Shown here: piece by piece, positions 16,763-25,772 of the stretch
How the letters are laid out: each line of letters begins with the position of its first letter
Numbering within the stretch: position 1 is the first letter of the stretch
NCBI RefSeq assembly: GCF_036346855.1
Contig: NZ_CP107841.1
Coordinates: 5,088,001-5,152,000 of the forward strand
DNA from: Streptomyces europaeiscabiei
Lineage (GTDB): Bacteria; Actinomycetota; Actinomycetes; Streptomycetales; Streptomycetaceae
Reading direction: 5' to 3'
Length of the DNA: 64,000 bases
Translations under genes and position numbers: made by a program
Notes under the pieces: model-generated
Seen by the model: only the letters and a program-made list of their open reading frames with translations
What the model was told of the DNA's origin: nothing
Database searches by the model: none

Positions 16763-19027
16763 CTACTTCGCCTGCGTCAGGTCGTAGAACGTCGTGCCGT
16801 CGACCGTCACCGACTCGAAGTTCTCCTGGACCCAGGAGCTGATCTGCGAGGAGGTGCCGTCGCCGTTGCCGCCCATGCCTCCGCCGGAGCCACTGGCGAT
16901 GAAGTAGTGGATCTTGCCGTCCTCCACGTACTTCTTGAACTCCGCGAGGGTCGGGGACGGGTCGGTGCCGTTGAAGCCACCGATCGCCATGACCGGGTCG
17001 CCGGTGGAGAGCTGGTAGCTCGCCGCGTTCTGGGCGCCGATGGCGGCTGCCGCCCAGGTGTAGTCACCGGCGTTCTTCTCCAGCAGTTCCTTGGCCTCGT
17101 CGCCGACGGAGGTGCCGTTGATCAGGCCGCCCATGCCGCCACCGCCTCCGCCACCCATGCCGCCGCCGTCACCGTTGCGGGTCTGGCCGTTGCCCTGGCC
17201 CTGCTGCTGGTTCTGGGTGGAACCGTTGCCGTTCTGCCGGCCCTGCTGGTTGTTCTGGCCGCCACCGAAGCCGCCGGTCGGGGGTTGGCCCGTCTGACCG
17301 TTGCCGTTCTGGCCGTTCTGGCCGCCCTGCTGGTTCTGGCCGTTGCCCTGCTGGTTGTTCTGGCCCGGCATACCGCCACCGCCGCCACCAGGACCGCCGC
17401 CCATGCCGCCACCGCCGCCGGGACCGCCGCCCCGGCCGCCCTGGACGGACGGGCCGGCCGTGACGATCGAGCCGGTGTGGCCCTCGCCCAGCGTGGTGAG
17501 CGTGTACGCCGTCGGGCCCGCCACCGCGGTGACGAAGCTCAGGCCCACGACGGCCAGGGCCAGCTGCCGGCCGAGCCTTGCCACGAAGACCAGGCCGAGC
17601 GCGGCGACCAGGCCGCCGACGAGCACGACCCACTTGAGCCAGGGCAGGTAGTCGGAGGAACGGTTGAGGAGGACGTAACCCCACACGGCCGTGGCCGTCA
17701 TGGCGGCCGCCATGGTGATCGACGCCCAGAACTTGGTCCGCTGGTCCCAGAGCAGAGCCGCGCCCATACCGGTCAGCGGCGCGATGTAGGGGGCCAGGGC
17801 CACGGTGTAGTACTCGTGGAAGATGCCCTGCATGAAGCTGAAGACCACCATGGTGATCAGCAGCGCGCCGCCCCAGAGGAGGAAGGCCGCGCGGGTGGTG
17901 TCGGTGCGCTTCAGCTTCCGGGTGGCCCAGATCGCGGCGCCGAACAGGATCAGCGCGGCCGGGATCAGCCAGGAGATCTGGCCGCCGATGGAGGAGCTGA
18001 ACATCCGGTCCCAGCCGGTCTCGCCCCAGTTGCCGCCACCGCCGCCTCCGCCACCGCCGACACTGCCGGTCTCCTCGCCGTTGATACGGCCGAGACCGTT
18101 GTAACCGAAGGTCAGTTCAAGGAAGGAGTTGTTCTGCGAGCCGCCGATGTACGGGCGGGACGACGCGGGCCACAGCTCCACGATCGCGACCCACCAGCCA
18201 CTGGCGACGACCATCGCAAGCCCGGCGAGCAGCACCTGACCGACCCGCTTCTTCAGCGGGGCCGGCGCGAAGACGACGTACACGATCGCCAGGGGCGGCA
18301 GGATCAGGAAGGCCTGCAGCGTCTTGACCAGGAAGGCGACTCCGATGGCGACACCCGCCCAGACCAGCCACTTCGTCTGCGCCTTCTCCATCGCGCGCTG
18401 TGTGCAGTAGACCGCGGCGGCCATCAGCAGCGCGAGGGCCGCGTCCGGGTTGTTGAAGCGGAACATCAGCGCGGCGACGGGCGTGAGAGCGAACACCGCC
18501 ATAGTGAGGAATCCGGCCGTGGCGTTGAAGCGACGGCGTACGGCCGCCCACAGCACCCCGGCGGTGGCCACGGCCATCAGGACCTGCGGGAACAGGATGG
18601 CGAAGGAGTTGAGGCCGAAGAGCCGCACCGACAGCGCCATCGGCCACAGCGAGGCCGGGGGCTTGTCGACGGTGATGGCGTTGGCGGAGTCGAGCGAGCC
18701 GAAGAAGAAGGCCTTCCAGGACTGGCTGCCCGCCTGCACGGCCGCCGAGTAGAAGGAGTTGGCGTAGCCGGAGGCCGTGAGGTTCCAGGTGTAGAGGCCG
18801 CCGATGAGCAGGAGGGTGAGGAGGAAGCCGGGGCGGATCCAGCGATTGTCCTCCGGCCGGCCTCTCCACAGCCGCTTCGTGAAGGGCTGCTCGGGTTCAC
18901 CGGCTCCGGGGGCCGGAGGCTCGGCGGGTGCCTCCGGAACCACCGGTTCCTGGTGTGCCGTCGTCGACGGATCCCATCCGGGACCGGGATCCCCCGGCCG
19001 GCTCGTCGTCTCGAACTGCGTGGTCAT
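16763..19027 (-). CDS. GT39 (ArnT/PMT-like) membrane glycosyltransferase
   Basis: 754 aa. The N-terminal half is a GT-C fold polytopic enzyme: first long loop with DSANAITVDKPPASLWPMAL (the acidic motif typical of lipid-phosphate-sugar mannosyltransferases), many helices to ~residue 470. A Gly/Asn/Gln low-complexity insert (~490-600) follows, then a soluble C-terminal domain with GDYTWAAAAIGAQNAASYQL and a GFNGTDPSPTLAEFKKYV segment, likely outside. The donor is probably a polyprenyl-phosphate sugar made by the upstream GT2. ATG overlaps the GT2 stop by 4 bp (ATGA), so the two are translationally coupled. Confidence 0.88.
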   Translation of the reverse strand: MTTQFETTSRPGDPGPGWDPSTTAHQEPVVPEAPAEPPAPGAGEPEQPFTKRLWRGRPEDNRWIRPGFLLTLLLIGGLYTWNLTASGYANSFYSAAVQAGSQSWKAFFFGSLDSANAITVDKPPASLWPMALSVRLFGLNSFAILFPQVLMAVATAGVLWAAVRRRFNATAGFLTMAVFALTPVAALMFRFNNPDAALALLMAAAVYCTQRAMEKAQTKWLVWAGVAIGVAFLVKTLQAFLILPPLAIVYVVFAPAPLKKRVGQVLLAGLAMVVASGWWVAIVELWPASSRPYIGGSQNNSFLELTFGYNGLGRINGEETGSVGGGGGGGGGNWGETGWDRMFSSSIGGQISWLIPAALILFGAAIWATRKLKRTDTTRAAFLLWGGALLITMVVFSFMQGIFHEYYTVALAPYIAPLTGMGAALLWDQRTKFWASITMAAAMTATAVWGYVLLNRSSDYLPWLKWVVLVGGLVAALGLVFVARLGRQLALAVVGLSFVTAVAGPTAYTLTTLGEGHTGSIVTAGPSVQGGRGGGPGGGGGMGGGPGGGGGGMPGQNNQQGNGQNQQGGQNGQNGNGQTGQPPTGGFGGGQNNQQGRQNGNGSTQNQQQGQGNGQTRNGDGGGMGGGGGGGMGGLINGTSVGDEAKELLEKNAGDYTWAAAAIGAQNAASYQLSTGDPVMAIGGFNGTDPSPTLAEFKKYVEDGKIHYFIASGSGGGMGGNGDGTSSQISSWVQENFESVTVDGTTFYDLTQAK

Positions 19028-20664
19028 CGTGCGTTCCTCGAATCCTGATCGTGCGGGCGCACCGGCCGCATCTGCATGGTCGCGTCCCCCCAGGTGCGGT
19101 CCGCGGCTTCACCGGCGCGGAACTGGGTCGTGGTGTACGGGGCGTTGGCGTATGGGGCGTTCCCGTACGGGGCGTTCCCGTACGGGGCTCCGGGCGCCGT
19201 CGCGTACTCGGCGCGGTCCGTCGCGTACTCGGCGCGGTCGTTCTGGGGCGCCGTCGCGCGCTGCGACATCGGGTGGAACCGGTCCTGGTGGCCGTAGGGG
19301 CCGGGCCGGCCGGGACGCACCCCCGTCGACGCCGTGTACGCGGGCGTGGGCGAGGCCGCGTGGGCGGGCTGGTGCGAGGCCACGACGGTCGAGCCCGAAG
19401 CGGAAGGAGAGGTGGGCGACCCGTCGCCCCGGTCCGGGAACACCCACGCCCGGAAGAGCAGGAACCGCAGCACCGTCGCCGCGAGGTTGGCGGCGACGAG
19501 GACCGCCAGTTCCGTGGAGTGCGCGGGGTCGGAGGTCGCCGCGTTCAGAGCGGCCAGCGAGCCGCTGGTGAGGGCCAGGCCGATGCCGAACACCACCAGG
19601 CCCTGCGCCTGGTGCTTGACGGCACCGCTCCGGCCGCGGACACCGAAGGTCAGGCGCCGGTTGGCCGCCGTGTTGGCGACCGCCGAGACCAGCAGGGCGA
19701 GCGCGTTGGCGATCTGCGACCCCGAGAAGGTCCGGAAGCCGCTGTAGAGGACCAGGTAGAAGAGGGTGGAGAGGCCGCCGACGACGCAGAAGCCGAGGAG
19801 CTGGCGGGCGAGGCCGCGCGGCACGTCCTGGATCTCGCGGTCCCGGGGGTCGTCCCCGAACGGCCGGGCGAGCCGGTCCAGCGTGAGCGATCCGGTGGCG
19901 AGTGCCTTGCCGACCCGCCACACACCCTTGAGGTCGTCGGTCGCCGTCTTCACAATGTGCACGGTCGAGTTCGGGTCGTCGACCCAGTCGACGGGCACCT
20001 CGTGGATCCGCAGCCCCGCCCGCTCCGCGAGCACCAGCATCTCGGTGTCGAAGAACCACCCGGTGTCCTCGACCAGGGGCAGCAGCACCTGGGCGACGTC
20101 CCTGCGTATCGCCTTGAACCCGCACTGCGCGTCCGAGAAGCGGGCCTGGAGCGAGCCGCGCAGAATCAGGTTGTACGCCCGGCTGATGAACTCACGTTTG
20201 GTGCCGCGCACCACCCGCGAGGAGCGGGCGAGCCGGGAGCCGATCGCGAGGTCCGAGTGACCGGAGATCAGCGGGGCCACCAGCGGCAGCAGGGCGTTCA
20301 GGTCGGTGGACAGATCCACGTCCATGTAGGCGAGGACGGGCGCGTCGGACGCGGACCACACGGTCCGCAGGGCCCGCCCGCGCCCCTTCTGCTCCAGCCG
20401 GAAGGACCTGACCTCCGCAAGCTCCGCCTCCAGCCGCGCGGCCACCTGCGGGGTGGTGTCCGTGGACGCGTTGTCCGCGATCGTGATGCGGAAGGCGTAC
20501 GGGAACGTGCGCGCGAGGTGCTCGTGCAGTCTGAGGACGCACGGCTGGAGGTCCTTCTCCTCGTTGTAGACGGGGATCACTACGTCCAGGACAGGCGTAC
20601 CGGCGTTTCCGGCCGGGAGGTGCTCCCGCGCCGGCAGGGTGCCGGGAGAAGAGTCGGTTCGCAT
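19024..20664 (-). CDS. GT2 glycosyltransferase fused to GtrA-type membrane domain
   Basis: 546 aa from ATG 20664 (GTG 20673 also possible). Residues ~25-250 form a DPM1/GtrB-like GT2 domain: VVIPVYNEEKDLQPCVLRL, AYMDVDLSTDLNALLPL (DXD-type), and SDAQCGFKAIRRDVA. This is followed by a four-helix GtrA domain (~285-410, LGFCVVGGLSTLFYLVLYSG) and a Pro/Tyr/Ala-rich tail with repeated APYGNAPYGN. GtrB-like domains make polyprenyl-phosphate-glucose or -mannose and GtrA flips it, so this fusion would supply the GT39 encoded just downstream. Confidence 0.9.
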   Translation of the reverse strand: MRTDSSPGTLPAREHLPAGNAGTPVLDVVIPVYNEEKDLQPCVLRLHEHLARTFPYAFRITIADNASTDTTPQVAARLEAELAEVRSFRLEQKGRGRALRTVWSASDAPVLAYMDVDLSTDLNALLPLVAPLISGHSDLAIGSRLARSSRVVRGTKREFISRAYNLILRGSLQARFSDAQCGFKAIRRDVAQVLLPLVEDTGWFFDTEMLVLAERAGLRIHEVPVDWVDDPNSTVHIVKTATDDLKGVWRVGKALATGSLTLDRLARPFGDDPRDREIQDVPRGLARQLLGFCVVGGLSTLFYLVLYSGFRTFSGSQIANALALLVSAVANTAANRRLTFGVRGRSGAVKHQAQGLVVFGIGLALTSGSLAALNAATSDPAHSTELAVLVAANLAATVLRFLLFRAWVFPDRGDGSPTSPSASGSTVVASHQPAHAASPTPAYTASTGVRPGRPGPYGHQDRFHPMSQRATAPQNDRAEYATDRAEYATAPGAPYGNAPYGNAPYANAPYTTTQFRAGEAADRTWGDATMQMRPVRPHDQDSRNAR

Positions 20665-20690
20665 GACAACCACATTCGCGAGCCGCTCTG

Positions 20691-22382
20691 TTATGCCCGT
20701 GTGCTCACACTGTGCTGTGCCTGTGAGTCCGATTGCCAGTTCGTTGCGTCGCTCACCACGTCGGTTCCGTCGAACTCGCCGTCGTGCTCGCCGTCGTACT
20801 GCCCCTCGTCGAGCTGCCAGTTCGCGGCGTCGTCGAGCGGCGGCACATCCCGTCCGAGGGCCGGCAGATGCACCGTGAACACGGTCCTGCCGGGCACGCT
20901 GTCGACGGTCACGGCACCGCCGTGCGCGTCGGCCACGGCCTGCACGATGGCGAGCCCGAGCCCGGTCGACCCGGATGCCCTGGACCGCGACGAGTCACCT
21001 CGCGCGAACCGCTCGAACACGTGCGGCAGCAACTCCTCCGGAATGCCCTGCCCGTCGTCCTCGACATCGACGCACATCCACGGCCCACGCCGCTGGACAC
21101 GCGCGGTGACGGTCGTACCCGGCGGAGTATGCGTACGAGCGTTCGCCAGCAGGTTGACGAGCACCTGCTGAAGCCGTGCCGCGTCGGCCGACACGAGCGC
21201 GGGCATGTCCGGCAGGTCGAGCCGCCAGTTGTGGCTCCGCCCGGCGACGCGCGCATCGCTGACGGTGTCCACGACGAGGGGGATGAGGTCGGTCTGCTCG
21301 AACTGCAGCGGCCGCCCGGCGTCGAGCCTCGCGAGCAGCAGCAGATCCTCCACGAGCATGGTCATCCGCGAGGACTCGGACTCGATCCGCCCGAGCGCGT
21401 GCCGGGTGTCGGGCCCGATCTCCTCCCTGCCGCGCCTGGTCAGCTCGGCGTACCCACGAATGGACGCGAGCGGTGTCCGCAGCTCGTGACTGGCGTCCGC
21501 GACGAACTGCCGTACGCGCGTCTCGCTCTCCTGCCGCGAGTGCAGGGCGCCGTGGATGTGGTTGAGCATCCGGTTGAGCGCGGCTCCGACCTGCCCGACC
21601 TCGGTGTGCGGGTCGGTCTCGGAGGCCGGCACCCGCTCGTTGAGGGTCACTTCACCGGTGTGCAGGGGCAGCTCGGAGACCCGGGTCGCGGTGGAGGCGA
21701 CCTTGCGCAACGGCCGCAGGGCGACCCCGACGAGGACGGAGCCGGCAATGCCTGCGGCTATGAGGCCGGCGCCGGTGACGCTGAGTTCTACGACGATGAG
21801 GGTGTTGAGGGTGCTGGTGACGGAGTCGGTGGGGAGAGCGACGTAGAAGTTGCCCCTGTTGCCCTCTACGTACTTGACCCGGTACTCACCGAGGCCGGGA
21901 ATCTCCACGGTGTGGATGCCCGTCTTCGACACGTCGGCGAGAGCGGCCACCTTCTCGACGCCGAGTGTGACGGCGCTCATGCCCTGGAAGCCCTCGCTGT
22001 CGGAGGTCTGCTCCTTGGCCACCGCTGCGTTGGTGATCCCGCCGGAGGTGTTCACCTGGGCGACGACGGTGTTCTCCTCCGTGCCGCCCTTCGTGACGAA
22101 CCCGAACGGGCCGTCCGGCGGGGGTTCGCCGATGTCACGGCCCCCGGGCTTCATCGGGCCGCCGGAGGCGCGGCTGGCAACCTCCTCCACCTGGCTGTTC
22201 AACTGCTTGTTCAGATGCGTGCTCAGCGCGATCGTGGTCACCGTCCCGATCACCGCACACACCACCGCGATCAACGCCACCGCGGAGACGACGAGCCGCG
22301 TACGCAGCGTGCGCGGCTGTCGTCCACGCCCTCGGCCCAGCTTCGGCAGCCTCTGCGTACGCGTCCGTCGTCGCCCGCTCAT
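20691..22382 (-). CDS. Sensor histidine kinase
   Basis: 563 aa. Basic N-terminus, helix 1 (~30-52, LVVSAVALIAVVCAVIGTV), extracytoplasmic sensor (~53-175), helix 2 (IAAGIAGSVLVGVALRPL), HAMP, HisKA with phospho-acceptor in DASHELRTPLASIRGYAEL, and HATPase with N box NLLANARTHT, G1 DDGQGIP and G2 GLGLAIV. The C-tail is acidic and repetitive (EGQYDGEHDGEFDG). ATG 22382 overlaps the response-regulator stop (ATGA). The stop is 26 bp before the GT2 gene, so the kinase is probably in one operon with two glycosyltransferases. Confidence 0.95.
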   Translation of the reverse strand: MSGRRRTRTQRLPKLGRGRGRQPRTLRTRLVVSAVALIAVVCAVIGTVTTIALSTHLNKQLNSQVEEVASRASGGPMKPGGRDIGEPPPDGPFGFVTKGGTEENTVVAQVNTSGGITNAAVAKEQTSDSEGFQGMSAVTLGVEKVAALADVSKTGIHTVEIPGLGEYRVKYVEGNRGNFYVALPTDSVTSTLNTLIVVELSVTGAGLIAAGIAGSVLVGVALRPLRKVASTATRVSELPLHTGEVTLNERVPASETDPHTEVGQVGAALNRMLNHIHGALHSRQESETRVRQFVADASHELRTPLASIRGYAELTRRGREEIGPDTRHALGRIESESSRMTMLVEDLLLLARLDAGRPLQFEQTDLIPLVVDTVSDARVAGRSHNWRLDLPDMPALVSADAARLQQVLVNLLANARTHTPPGTTVTARVQRRGPWMCVDVEDDGQGIPEELLPHVFERFARGDSSRSRASGSTGLGLAIVQAVADAHGGAVTVDSVPGRTVFTVHLPALGRDVPPLDDAANWQLDEGQYDGEHDGEFDGTDVVSDATNWQSDSQAQHSVSTRA

Positions 22383-23119
22383 GACGCGGCGGGCTTGATC
22401 AGGTAACCGGCCCCACGCCGGGTGTGGATCATCGGCTCGCGCCCGGCGTCGATCTTCCGCCGCAGGTACGAGATGTACAGCTCGACCACGTTGGCCTGGC
22501 CACCGAAGTCGTACGACCACACACGGTCAAGGATCTGCGCCTTGCTGAGCACCCGCCGCGGGTTCCGCATAAGGAACCGCAGCAGTTCGAACTCGGTGGC
22601 GGTGAGGTGGATGTTCGCCCCGCCGCGCGACACCTCGTGGCTGTCCTCGTCGAGCATGAGGTCACCGACGACGAGCACGGAGTCGGAGCGGCGGTCGGCC
22701 GCACCGGAGCGGCGGATGAGCCCGCGCAGCCGGGCGACGACCTCTTCGAGGCTGAACGGCTTGGTGACGTAGTCGTCGCCGCCGGCGGTGAGCCCGGCGA
22801 TCCGGTCCTCGACCGCGTCCTTCGCGGTCAGGAAGAGAACCGGCACTTCCGGCAGCTCGCGCCGCAGCCGTCCGAGGACGGTCAGCCCGTCCATGTCGGG
22901 CAGCATCATGTCGAGGACGACGGCGTCGGGCCTAAAGTCCCGGGCGGTCTGGAGGGCACCCGTGCCGTCCCCCGCACTCCGGATCTGCCATCCCTCATAG
23001 CGCAGGGCCATGGACAGCAGCTCGGTGATCGACAGCTCGTCGTCCACCACAAGCACTCGGACGGGGCTCCCGTCCGGCCTCAGCAGTTCGGTGCGCCCCT
23101 GGGGCGAGGTCGTGGTCAT
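22379..23119 (-). CDS. OmpR/PhoB-family response regulator
   Basis: 246 aa. Receiver domain 20-135 with acidic pocket DD 26-27, phospho-acceptor D70 (VVLDMMLPD) and K120 (VTKPF). The C-terminal winged helix (~150-245) contains the recognition segment GQANVVELYISYLRRKID and wing HTRRGAGYLI. ATG 23119 begins MTTTSPQG; a longer in-frame start at 23188 is unlikely. First gene of the run RR - HK - GT2 - GT39. It probably controls its own operon. Confidence 0.96.
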   Translation of the reverse strand: MTTTSPQGRTELLRPDGSPVRVLVVDDELSITELLSMALRYEGWQIRSAGDGTGALQTARDFRPDAVVLDMMLPDMDGLTVLGRLRRELPEVPVLFLTAKDAVEDRIAGLTAGGDDYVTKPFSLEEVVARLRGLIRRSGAADRRSDSVLVVGDLMLDEDSHEVSRGGANIHLTATEFELLRFLMRNPRRVLSKAQILDRVWSYDFGGQANVVELYISYLRRKIDAGREPMIHTRRGAGYLIKPAAS

Positions 23120-23144
23120 GCTGGACACCTTGTCGGGGCCCCCT

Positions 23145-23200
23145 GAGAACACCCTTTCCGGAACCTGTGATTTTTCTGAGAAACGCACAGGCGCCTCTCA
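23145..23200 (-). promoter_or_regulatory. Interleaved inverted repeats upstream of the response regulator
   Basis: On the minus strand, CTGAGA...TCTCAG and CCTGTG...CACAGG are interlaced within ~50 bp upstream of the response-regulator start. They could be the regulator's own binding site. No clear -35/-10. Confidence 0.35.
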
Positions 23201-23371
23201 GGCAACCCCTGGGTAGATCCCCGACTTCTCGGACACCAACCCCGCCGACCAGCACGTTTCTGATCGTTCCCACGGCGTTTCCCGGGCCGCCTCACCGCGA
23301 CCCCACAGCTTCTCGGCCACAGGAAGCCCGCCCCGTACCCTCGCCCTGACCCCGTCTTTATGCAAGCGCCG

Positions 23372-23812
23372 TCATGCTTCGCCTCCCCCTCTCACGAAGC
23401 TGTGACTGCGCTCGACCTTGGCGATGTGCAACGAGTAGCTCTCGTACCACTCGGCCCGCCCCCGCGCCTTCGCCGCACGGTGCTCGACATTGACCCGCCA
23501 CTCCTCCACGGCTGCGGCATCCCGGAAGTACCCCACGGTGATGGCCGGCCCGCCGGGCGTATGGGCTTGATCCATCCCGAGGAACCCGGGCACACCCTTC
23601 ACCAGCTCCTCCATCCGCTCGGCGGTCTCCCCGTACCCGCTCTGGTCCGCGGTCCGCGTGGAGGTGAAGACGACGGCGTAGTACGGGGGTTCATGGGCGG
23701 GGACGGGCGCGACGACAGCCGCGTCGTCCGCTGCGTCACCAAATGCTTCACCAAATGCGTCGTCACGTGCTCCGCCGGGCGATCCGTCAGGTGCTATCCG
23801 CTGATCACTCAT
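23372..23812 (-). CDS. Antibiotic biosynthesis monooxygenase-family protein
   Basis: 146 aa from ATG 23812. An Ala/Asp-rich N-terminal tail (1-40) precedes one ABM ferredoxin-like domain: YYAVVFTSTRTADQSGYGET, then FLGMDQAHTPGGPAITVGYF, then EEWRVNVEHRAAKARGRAEW. Members act as cofactor-free oxygenases, haem-degrading enzymes or unknown stress proteins; nothing here tells which. It is followed, downstream, by the promoter region of the two-component operon. Confidence 0.85.
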   Translation of the reverse strand: MSDQRIAPDGSPGGARDDAFGEAFGDAADDAAVVAPVPAHEPPYYAVVFTSTRTADQSGYGETAERMEELVKGVPGFLGMDQAHTPGGPAITVGYFRDAAAVEEWRVNVEHRAAKARGRAEWYESYSLHIAKVERSHSFVRGGGEA

Positions 23813-23954
23813 GGCATCACTCTCGGGCCAAGCCGTGACCGACGTCCACAGCCTTTCCGAACGGGATCCAAAAGGGATCGAAGTCTTTACCCGCCGCGCC
23901 CGTGCAGCGCGCCCCACCGCGCCTGTGCACCGCGCCCCGCCGCCCCAAGGCTTC

Positions 23955-24842
23955 TCAGAACAGCCCGTCCTGCACGCTTCCGTCCCCCGGGCTCTTCACC
24001 TCCCGTACGGGCACGGTGAGGGCGTCATGGGCTCCCTCACCGAAGGGAGCGGTCAGCTCCCAGCCGGTCATGAGCCGCGTATCGAGAACGACGACCCCTC
24101 GCCCGGTGGTCAGATGCAGATCGGGCCCGGCGACGGCGAGGACCGCACCGCCCACGGCACCGCCCGCGACCAGCTCACTCACCACACCGTCCGCGGCCGG
24201 CAACCCGTCGAGCCCGAACACCTCGAAATGATCGACCGCCTGGAACGGCACAGGCTCCAACGACTCGGGCCACCCCGCGAGCCCCAGGGCCCGCCCGTGC
24301 AGCACCGCCAACTCCCCGGCGCGCTCCTCGGCGGGCGGCAGGTCGGCCCGCACGGCCCGCTTCTCGGCATACGGAATCCGATCGGGCACCTTGAGCGCGG
24401 CCCGCATTACCTCCTCCGCCCGCCGCGCGGCCATCAGCGGCCCCCGGCCGAGCCACCCGAAGGAGACCGCTCCCTGCTCCAACAGCCGCGCCGGCCCCCG
24501 CTCGACCGCTGTGATCCCGACCTTCACCATTCCGGGCCCGAACCACGCGAGGTACACGTGATACGGCCGTGGATCATCGGCGATCGTGTCGGCGGCCACG
24601 GAATGCGCCCGGTCGAGCCGCGCGCACTCCTCACACCGGCCCCCGGTGCTCCGCCCCGGCACTCCCGCACGCAGCGGACACGAGTTCCCCCGGGCTCCGG
24701 CACACGTCCGCCGCCCCTCGCTCACGACCGCGAAAGCCACCGCCTTCCCCTGCGGCAACGGGCTCCCGCGCCCGCCCGCCCACCCCAGCAGCGGCCCGTC
24801 CGCACCCCACCGCAGCCCCGTACATCTCCACACACGTGCCAT
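23955..24842 (-). CDS. DUF2797 protein
   Basis: 295 aa from ATG 24842 (ATG 24854 is in frame). It has a probable zinc site with Cys residues in CAGARGNSCPLRAG and GRCEECARLDRAHS, and a GIY-YIG-like nuclease-fold segment YHVYLAWFGPGMVKVGITAV. DUF2797 proteins are conserved in actinobacteria without a known function. The GIY-YIG resemblance suggests nucleic-acid chemistry, but the catalytic set is incomplete to my eye. Monocistronic. Confidence 0.82.
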   Translation of the reverse strand: MARVWRCTGLRWGADGPLLGWAGGRGSPLPQGKAVAFAVVSEGRRTCAGARGNSCPLRAGVPGRSTGGRCEECARLDRAHSVAADTIADDPRPYHVYLAWFGPGMVKVGITAVERGPARLLEQGAVSFGWLGRGPLMAARRAEEVMRAALKVPDRIPYAEKRAVRADLPPAEERAGELAVLHGRALGLAGWPESLEPVPFQAVDHFEVFGLDGLPAADGVVSELVAGGAVGGAVLAVAGPDLHLTTGRGVVVLDTRLMTGWELTAPFGEGAHDALTVPVREVKSPGDGSVQDGLF

Positions 24843-25071
24843 CCCCCACGACATTAGAGGGCACCACTGACAACGCCTCCGCCCGGCGGTCCGGGGCCTG
24901 AAACGAGGTTCGTCGTCGGAGGCGGCGATGCCGCGCCGGCATGGCGGGGCGGGGGCGACGTTGCGGAGCCGGAGGCATGGCAGAGCGCGCCCCCTCCGGA
25001 GCGAACCCGCCGTCGGCCCTGGCCCTGGTTCTGGGCCTGGTTCTGGGCCTGGTCCTGGTCTTGTTCTGGTC

Positions 25072-25293
25072 CTACAGCTTGCTCATCTTGGTGTACGGGC
25101 TCAAGATCCGCTGTCGCGCCGATCCGAAATCGACGAGCGCGGCGATCCCGTCCTCGATGCCGATCACCCGGCCGAGGCCGTACATGTCGTGCGTGACCTG
25201 GTCGCCCACCGCGAAGTGCTTGGGAGGCGGGGCGACCGGGGCCTTGAAGGGACTGGTGGGCAAATAGCGCTTCGGTGCACCTGGCTTTGTCAT
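25072..25293 (-). CDS. Small Tudor/CarD-like protein
   Basis: 73 aa. The core FAVGDQVTHDMYGLGRVIGI followed by ALVDFGSARQRILSPY resembles the Tudor-like C-terminal domain of UvrD/PcrA helicases and the RID fold of CarD/TRCF. Such domains bind RNA polymerase. It is a stand-alone module here; a polymerase-binding role is inferred. It is the last core gene before the accessory region; the DNA just downstream (25017-25060) contains direct repeats of CTGGGCCTGGTTCTGGG. Confidence 0.75.
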   Translation of the reverse strand: MTKPGAPKRYLPTSPFKAPVAPPPKHFAVGDQVTHDMYGLGRVIGIEDGIAALVDFGSARQRILSPYTKMSKL

Positions 25294-25405
25294 CTCGACC
25301 AGTATGCGCCCACTCGTATCCGGCCGTCCGCCCCGTTCCGACCCCAGCCCCTCCGCCGACCGCCTCCGAGCCCTCCCGCGGGCCTGCGGTCAGCACCGAC
25401 GCCGA

Positions 25406-25430
25406 AGGCCCCGGATCTCTCCGGGGCCTC
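25406..25430 (-). terminator. Terminator hairpin of the original tRNA-Arg locus (copy 1)
   Basis: AGGCCCCGGA-TCTC-TCCGGGGCCT, identical to the hairpin at 26546-26571. It lies just left of a degenerate att-like word (25435-25449) and may be the ancestral terminator of tRNA-Arg. Confidence 0.7.
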
Positions 25431-25434
25431 GGTC

Positions 25435-25700
25435 GACATGCACTCGTCAGGCTTCGACCGCACCGGCACCATGCTGCGGAACGCGCACGCCGGAGCCCTG
25501 TGGGCACGCTTGACCGGACCGCGCGCTTCCTGCTGGTGATCCTCCGTGCCGCCCTCCAGACGCCGTGCGTGAGGACGAGCCACCCCGCGACGTGGCCCGG
25601 AACGTGGAGCTGAGCATGGACACGAAGCGCGAGATCGAACCGCTCGCAGCGAAGGAGGAAGGCCGGCTCCTCGCAGCTGTCGGAAGCCATGGGCGGCGCC
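25435..25700 (+). pseudogene. Scar of an older AICE: rep fragment fused to integrase fragment
   Basis: 25446-25514 aligns with the RepSA gene of the intact element (CACCGGCACCATGCTGCGGA against CACCGGCGCCGTGCTGTGGA; peptide NAHAGALWAR kept). At about 25514 the match switches to the integrase gene (43440-43620; CGCGCTTCCTGCTGGTGATC, then GTGGAGCTGAGCATGGACAC) and ends near 25690. The intervening end of rep, xis and the start of int are missing. The frame is broken (LLVILRAALQTPCVRTSHP). This is a relic, not a gene. Confidence 0.85.
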
Positions 25701-25772
25701 GGCTGAGCTCCCGGCACCCGTGACCTGCTCCCCGGGAGACCCCGAACTCGGGGTCTCCCGCGCGTCTTTCGC

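Noticed and set aside
15398..19048. A 1216-aa plus-strand frame opposite the MFS and GT39 genes
   Set aside because: An antisense shadow of genes with clear domains and proper starts. Composition is typical of the complementary high-GC third-position frame.
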